Part shown: in pieces, positions 7,672-10,801 of the stretch
Layout of the letters: the number at the start of each line of letters is the position of its first letter
Position numbering within the stretch: the first letter of the stretch is position 1
Assembly: GCA_002691795.1 (NCBI GenBank)
Contig: NZIY01000024.1
Coordinates: 1-10,801, forward strand
Length of the DNA: 10,801 bases
Source of the DNA: SAR116 cluster bacterium
GTDB taxonomy: Bacteria > Pseudomonadota > Alphaproteobacteria > Puniceispirillales > Marisalimonadaceae
Direction: 5' to 3'
Made by a program: the position numbers and the translations under genes
The notes under the pieces: generated by a model
The model's database searches: none
What the model was told of the DNA's origin: nothing
Seen by the model: only the letters and a program-made list of their open reading frames with translations

Positions 7672-7675
7672 GGAG
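7672..7675 (+). promoter_or_regulatory. Shine-Dalgarno that fixes the aroQ TTG start
   Basis: GGAG lies 6 bases before the TTG at 7682, the same motif and spacing as at rne. It selects 7682 over the upstream in-frame TTG at 7670, which overlaps this site and would have no ribosome binding site of its own. Confidence 0.75.
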
Positions 7676-7681
7676 ATATTT

Positions 7682-8134
7682 TTGAAAAGCAAAATAAACA
7701 TTATTAATGGCCCTAATCTTAATAAATTAGGTATAAGAGAGCCTGATAAATATGGGACTTTAAGCCTTAAAGAATTAGAAAAAATTTGTAGTGAAACATG
7801 TATTGATTTAGGATTTGATTTTACTTTTTTTCAATCAAATGTTGAAGGTGAAATTGTAGATTCAATTCATAATGCAATTGACGAAAACAGCGACGCTATA
7901 ATTATTAATGCTGCAGCTTATACACACACATCTATAGCTATATTTGATGCTCTACAAATGTTCCAAGGTATTATAATAGAAGTGCATATTACAAATATTC
8001 ATTCTAGAGAAAGTTTTAGACACAACTCATTTATTTCTAAAGTAGCTCATGGAGTAATTGCTGGATTTGGGGTAGAATCTTATGTAATGGGTATTAATTT
8101 TTTAAAAAGCAAACTAAAAATCAAGAAGGTCTAA
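7682..8134 (+). CDS. aroQ: 3-dehydroquinate dehydratase, type II
   Basis: Cytoplasmic enzyme of the shikimate pathway that converts 3-dehydroquinate to 3-dehydroshikimate. The 150-residue length is typical of type II dehydroquinases, which form dodecamers. Family motifs are intact: INGPNLNKLG near the start, REPDKYG with catalytic Tyr24, INAAAYTHTS (Asn76, Tyr80, His82) for substrate binding, and EVHITN with catalytic His102, followed by the RESFRHNS loop (Arg113). The start is TTG, chosen because a GGAG sits 6 bases upstream and because the resulting N-terminus (MKSKINIINGPN) matches the family. It lies 22 bases after the DsbA-like gene and one base before accB. The aroQ-accB-accC order is common in alphaproteobacteria and reflects shared transcription rather than a shared pathway. 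Confidence 0.96.
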   Translation: MKSKINIINGPNLNKLGIREPDKYGTLSLKELEKICSETCIDLGFDFTFFQSNVEGEIVDSIHNAIDENSDAIIINAAAYTHTSIAIFDALQMFQGIIIEVHITNIHSRESFRHNSFISKVAHGVIAGFGVESYVMGINFLKSKLKIKKV

Positions 8135-8135
8135 A

Positions 8136-8597
8136 ATGAAAGAACACTCAAATAAAGATCTAGAATTAATACGTAAACTTTCTCAGCTAATGTCTGAAGA
8201 AAAAATATTAAACTTAAAGTATGAAAAGTCCGGACTAAAATTATCTATAGATAAATCAAACAAAAATGAAAATTTTAACTTCATTGAATCCAGCGACATT
8301 ACAACAACAAAAGCAACTAATGATCAAAATTTTAAAACCCAAACTAATTTAGATTCAACTCACCCCGGTGCTCTAAAAGCACCTATGGTTGGAACAGCAT
8401 ATTCATCGCCTGAACCTGGTAAACCTCCTTTTATTGGACTAGGTGATATTGTGAAAAAAAATCAACCACTTGTAATTATTGAAGCAATGAAAGTAATGAA
8501 TACTATAAATGCTCCAAAAAGTGGTAAAGTTGTATTTATTGGTTTTGAAGATGGGCAACCAGTAGAATTTGAACAATTACTTATAATAATTGAATAA
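8136..8597 (+). CDS. accB: Biotin carboxyl carrier protein of acetyl-CoA carboxylase
   Basis: Carries the biotin that shuttles carboxyl groups from biotin carboxylase to the carboxyltransferase, in the first committed step of fatty acid synthesis. The protein has 153 residues. A helical N-terminal part (about 1-40) is followed by a polar, Asn/Thr-rich linker (about 40-76). The biotinyl domain (about 77-153) contains APMVGTAYSSPEPGKPPF, which includes the thumb segment typical of AccB, and EAMKVMN with biotin attached at Lys119. The ATG at 8136 begins one base after the aroQ stop, and AGAAGG inside the end of aroQ serves as ribosome binding site 6 bases upstream. accC follows one base after its stop. 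Confidence 0.97.
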   Translation: MKEHSNKDLELIRKLSQLMSEEKILNLKYEKSGLKLSIDKSNKNENFNFIESSDITTTKATNDQNFKTQTNLDSTHPGALKAPMVGTAYSSPEPGKPPFIGLGDIVKKNQPLVIIEAMKVMNTINAPKSGKVVFIGFEDGQPVEFEQLLIIIE

Positions 8598-8598
8598 T

Positions 8599-9942
8599 AT
8601 GTTTTCTAAAATATTAATTGCTAATAGAGGTGACATAGCTCTAAGAATATTACGAGCATGTAAAGAATTAGAAATTAAAACTGTAGCAGTACATTCGACT
8701 GCAGATAATGAGGCTATGCATGTAAGACTGGCTGACGAAAGTGTGTGTATAGGTCCTGCTCATTCTTCAAAATCATATCTCAACATCCCATCCATTATAA
8801 CAGCTGCACAACTAGTTGGCGCCGATGCAATTCATCCTGGAGTTGGGTTTCTATCTGAAAATTCATCCTTTGCTGAAATAGTTAAAGCTCATGATATAAA
8901 ATTTATCGGCCCCAAAATCAAACATTTAAAAGACATGGGTGACAAAATCAAAGCAAAAGAAATTGCAAAAAAAATTGGATTACCTCTTGTTCCAGGTTCT
9001 AAAGGAGTAGTAAAGGATATTCAAAATGCAAAAAAAGAAATACAAAGAATTGGATTACCGATTCTAATCAAAGCATCTGCAGGAGGTGGTGGCAAGGGAA
9101 TGAAAATAGTCCAAAGCATCGATGAAATTGAAATAGCATTCACATCTGCTAAAAATGAAGCTAGAGCTGCTTTTGGAAATGATGAAGTATATATAGAAAA
9201 ATATTTATCAAACCCAAGACATATTGAAGTTCAAATTATTGGTGATACATTTGGTAACGTTTTTCATTTAGGTGAAAGAGAATGCTCTATACAAAGAAAT
9301 CACCAAAAGCTAATAGAGGAAGCACCTTCGCCAGCTTTAACAAAAGATGAAAGAGAGTATATCTGTAATTTATCAGCAAGTGCTGCTAGAGATATGCAAT
9401 ACGAAAGCCTAGGCACAATTGAATTTTTATACGAAGATGGAAAATTTTATTTTATTGAAATGAATACTAGACTTCAAGTTGAACACCCAATAACTGAAGC
9501 TATCACAGGGAAAGATATTGTAAAAGAACAGATAAAGATAGCAGCAAATCATAAGCTTGAATGGAAGCAAAAAGATATTAAATTTTTTGGGCATGCTATT
9601 GAATGTAGAATTAATGCTGAAGATCCTAAAACATTTATGCCCTCTCCTGGAAAAATCAATCAATTTCATAGTGCAGGGGGGCTAGGTATTCGAATAGATT
9701 CTGGAATTTATTCTGGGTACAATATTCCTCCCTATTATGATAGTCTTATTGCTAAATTAATTGCACATGGCAATAATAGGAAAGATTGTATATTAAAGTT
9801 AAAACAAGCTATTAAAGAGATGGTTATTGAACCAATTCCTTCTACACTAGAGTTGCACGAAAATCTTTTAGAAAATCCTGATATAATTAATGGAAATTTT
9901 GATATCAAATGGTTAGAGCAAACTTATCTTAATGGAAAATGA
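8599..9942 (+). CDS. accC: Biotin carboxylase subunit of acetyl-CoA carboxylase
   Basis: ATP-grasp enzyme that carboxylates biotin on AccB with bicarbonate and ATP. It has 447 residues against 449 in E. coli, and key residues fall within one position of the E. coli numbering. These include KILIANRGDIALRI at the N-terminus, Lys116 and Lys158 for nucleotide binding, the glycine-rich loop at 162-167, His208, Lys237, the metal ligands Glu275 and Glu287, Asn289, Arg291 and Glu295 in MNTRLQVEHP, and Arg337. All are present, so the enzyme should be active. The ATG at 8599 comes one base after the accB stop and gives the usual family N-terminus. A TTG at 8590 would add three residues and is less likely. 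No Shine-Dalgarno is seen, so translational coupling to accB is probable. The end overlaps aat by 11 bases. The accA and accD subunits are not in the window. Confidence 0.98.
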   Translation: MFSKILIANRGDIALRILRACKELEIKTVAVHSTADNEAMHVRLADESVCIGPAHSSKSYLNIPSIITAAQLVGADAIHPGVGFLSENSSFAEIVKAHDIKFIGPKIKHLKDMGDKIKAKEIAKKIGLPLVPGSKGVVKDIQNAKKEIQRIGLPILIKASAGGGGKGMKIVQSIDEIEIAFTSAKNEARAAFGNDEVYIEKYLSNPRHIEVQIIGDTFGNVFHLGERECSIQRNHQKLIEEAPSPALTKDEREYICNLSASAARDMQYESLGTIEFLYEDGKFYFIEMNTRLQVEHPITEAITGKDIVKEQIKIAANHKLEWKQKDIKFFGHAIECRINAEDPKTFMPSPGKINQFHSAGGLGIRIDSGIYSGYNIPPYYDSLIAKLIAHGNNRKDCILKLKQAIKEMVIEPIPSTLELHENLLENPDIINGNFDIKWLEQTYLNGK

Positions 9943-10606
9943 GTTTGATAAAACTTTAAATTATGAATTTATAATTCAAATTTATAAGCTTGGTATCTTC
10001 CCAATGGCTAAAGATAGGCACGATAAAAAAATATACTTTATAAACCCAAAAAAAAGAGCTTTAATACCTATTCGAGAATTTCATGTATCTAAATCATTTA
10101 AAAGATTTTTAAAAAAGAAACCATTTTTTGTAACAATTAATTCAAACTTTAGAGAAATTATAAATAAATGTGCTACTGAAAATAGATCAGAAACATGGAT
10201 TAACAAAATTATAGAAGATAAATTTAACGAACTACATGAACTTGGCATTGCGCACTCTATTGAATGTTGGAAAAATAATGAAATCGTTGGAGGAATTTAT
10301 GGTATTTCAATAGGTGGTTGTTTTTTTGCTGAATCTATGTTTAGTAAAGTTAGTAACGCAAGTAAATTTGCTTTGATAAACTTGGTTGCAAGATTACACT
10401 CTTTAAATTACTCAATCTTAGATATTCAATTTATAAATCAACACTTAAGGCAATTTGGAGCTTATGAGGTTAGCCAAAATGTATTCAAAAAAAAATTAGA
10501 TTTGTGTATTGATAAAAAAATTAACTTTCAATCCCTAAGTGTTGAAGATGAAGACTTATTTGAAAATGTTTTAAACTTTTTGCAAGAGATCAATGAAACA
10601 TCATAG
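9932..10606 (+). CDS. aat: Leucyl/phenylalanyl-tRNA-protein transferase
   Basis: Cytoplasmic enzyme that transfers Leu or Phe from aminoacyl-tRNA to proteins with N-terminal Arg or Lys, marking them for ClpS/ClpAP in the N-degron pathway. It has 224 residues. Visible motifs are YKLGIFPMA (18-26), AHSIECW (107-113), GGIYGISIGGCFFAESMFS (120-138, with Glu134 at the position of the proposed E. coli catalytic Glu) and LDIQ (Asp164, Gln166). The ATG at 9932 overlaps the end of accC by 11 bases in a different frame. There is no clear Shine-Dalgarno, so coupled translation is likely. The final 79 bases lie opposite the end of the DUF2155 gene, and residues after about 198 fall outside the recognisable family core. 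Confidence 0.95.
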   Translation: MENEFDKTLNYEFIIQIYKLGIFPMAKDRHDKKIYFINPKKRALIPIREFHVSKSFKRFLKKKPFFVTINSNFREIINKCATENRSETWINKIIEDKFNELHELGIAHSIECWKNNEIVGGIYGISIGGCFFAESMFSKVSNASKFALINLVARLHSLNYSILDIQFINQHLRQFGAYEVSQNVFKKKLDLCIDKKINFQSLSVEDEDLFENVLNFLQEINETS

Positions 10607-10801
10607 ACTGGATGTTCTATGGCATTCAATGCTGGACTTGAAGCAAATATCCAACCTTCAAAAATTGATGTTTTATTAACTATATTTAACTGTTTTTCAG
10701 ATTGATCCAATACTTTAACGAATGCAATTGATTCTGGTTTATCTAAAGGTTTAGAATAAACACATTTTTCAAGACTTATATCTAAAACTCCAAACCTTTT
10801 T
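10528..10801 (-). CDS. DUF2155 family protein, C-terminal part (5' end beyond window)
   Basis: Reading leftward from 10800 gives an open frame of 90 codons to a TGA at 10528-10530. The start lies past the right edge. The stretch FEGWIFASSPALNAIEHPVYDV, followed by SLISC, is the signature block of DUF2155, a family of about 100-200 residue proteins that I know mainly from alphaproteobacteria and believe to be exported. The upstream part seen here (GVLDISLEKC and VYSKPLDKPESIAFVKVLD) also fits the family. Function is unknown. Cys residues in EKC and ISC could form a disulfide if the protein is periplasmic. It sits convergent to aat and overlaps it by 79 bases. In related genomes a gene for an NDUFA12-like complex I protein often lies on its 5' side. 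Confidence 0.88.
   Translation of the reverse strand, partial: KRFGVLDISLEKCVYSKPLDKPESIAFVKVLDQSEKQLNIVNKTSIFEGWIFASSPALNAIEHPVYDVSLISCKKFKTFSNKSSSSTLRD

Noticed and set aside
7670..7681. Upstream TTG start for aroQ
   Set aside because: It overlaps the GGAG that serves the TTG at 7682 and would add four residues not expected in the family.
8590..8598. TTG start for accC overlapping accB by eight bases
   Set aside because: The ATG at 8599 gives the standard biotin carboxylase N-terminus. The extension adds only three residues and has no ribosome binding site.
1..10801. A previously undescribed defence, mobile or biosynthetic system
   Set aside because: All coding space is accounted for by recognised families, nearly all of them housekeeping. 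No integrase, transposase, toxin-antitoxin pair, CRISPR-like array or tRNA was found.

Overview
The window is about 70% A+T and almost completely coding. It looks like a piece of a small, streamlined alphaproteobacterial chromosome. The main evidence is the gene order: mrcA-amiC on the minus strand, then rne, an M48 protease, a DsbA-family protein, aroQ, accB, accC and aat on the plus strand, then a convergent DUF2155 gene. I recognise this order from alphaproteobacteria. RNase E also ends in Gly-Trp-Trp, an alphaproteobacterial signature. Base composition and tight packing fit an AT-rich marine lineage such as SAR11 (Pelagibacterales) or a relative. That lineage is an inference and cannot be fixed from one window.

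Layout: positions 1-2376 (minus) hold penicillin-binding protein 1A, cut at its C-terminus by the window edge. Positions 2425-3303 (minus) hold a lipoprotein N-acetylmuramoyl-L-alanine amidase. A 260-base divergent intergenic region (3304-3563) separates this cell-wall pair from a seven-gene plus-strand run: RNase E, a BepA-like M48 metalloprotease with TPR repeats, a secreted DsbA/Com1-like thiol oxidoreductase, type II dehydroquinase, biotin carboxyl carrier protein, biotin carboxylase, and leucyl/phenylalanyl-tRNA-protein transferase. Spacings in this run range from -53 to +22 bases, so it is probably one transcription unit or a few overlapping ones. The window closes with the C-terminal part of a DUF2155 protein on the minus strand, whose 3' end overlaps the 3' end of aat by 79 bases.

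How the genes work together: mrcA and amiC synthesise and remodel peptidoglycan. The M48 protease and DsbA-like protein belong to envelope protein quality control and disulfide chemistry. aroQ serves the shikimate pathway. accB and accC form the biotin half of acetyl-CoA carboxylase. rne and aat act in RNA decay and the N-degron pathway. Most of these are housekeeping genes linked by chromosomal position rather than by one pathway.

I found no mobile element, CRISPR array, RNA gene, defence system or obviously novel operon. The points worth a second look are about gene expression: apparently leaderless minus-strand genes, a possible start-codon hairpin in the rne leader, the rne/M48 coding overlap and the convergent aat/DUF2155 overlap.
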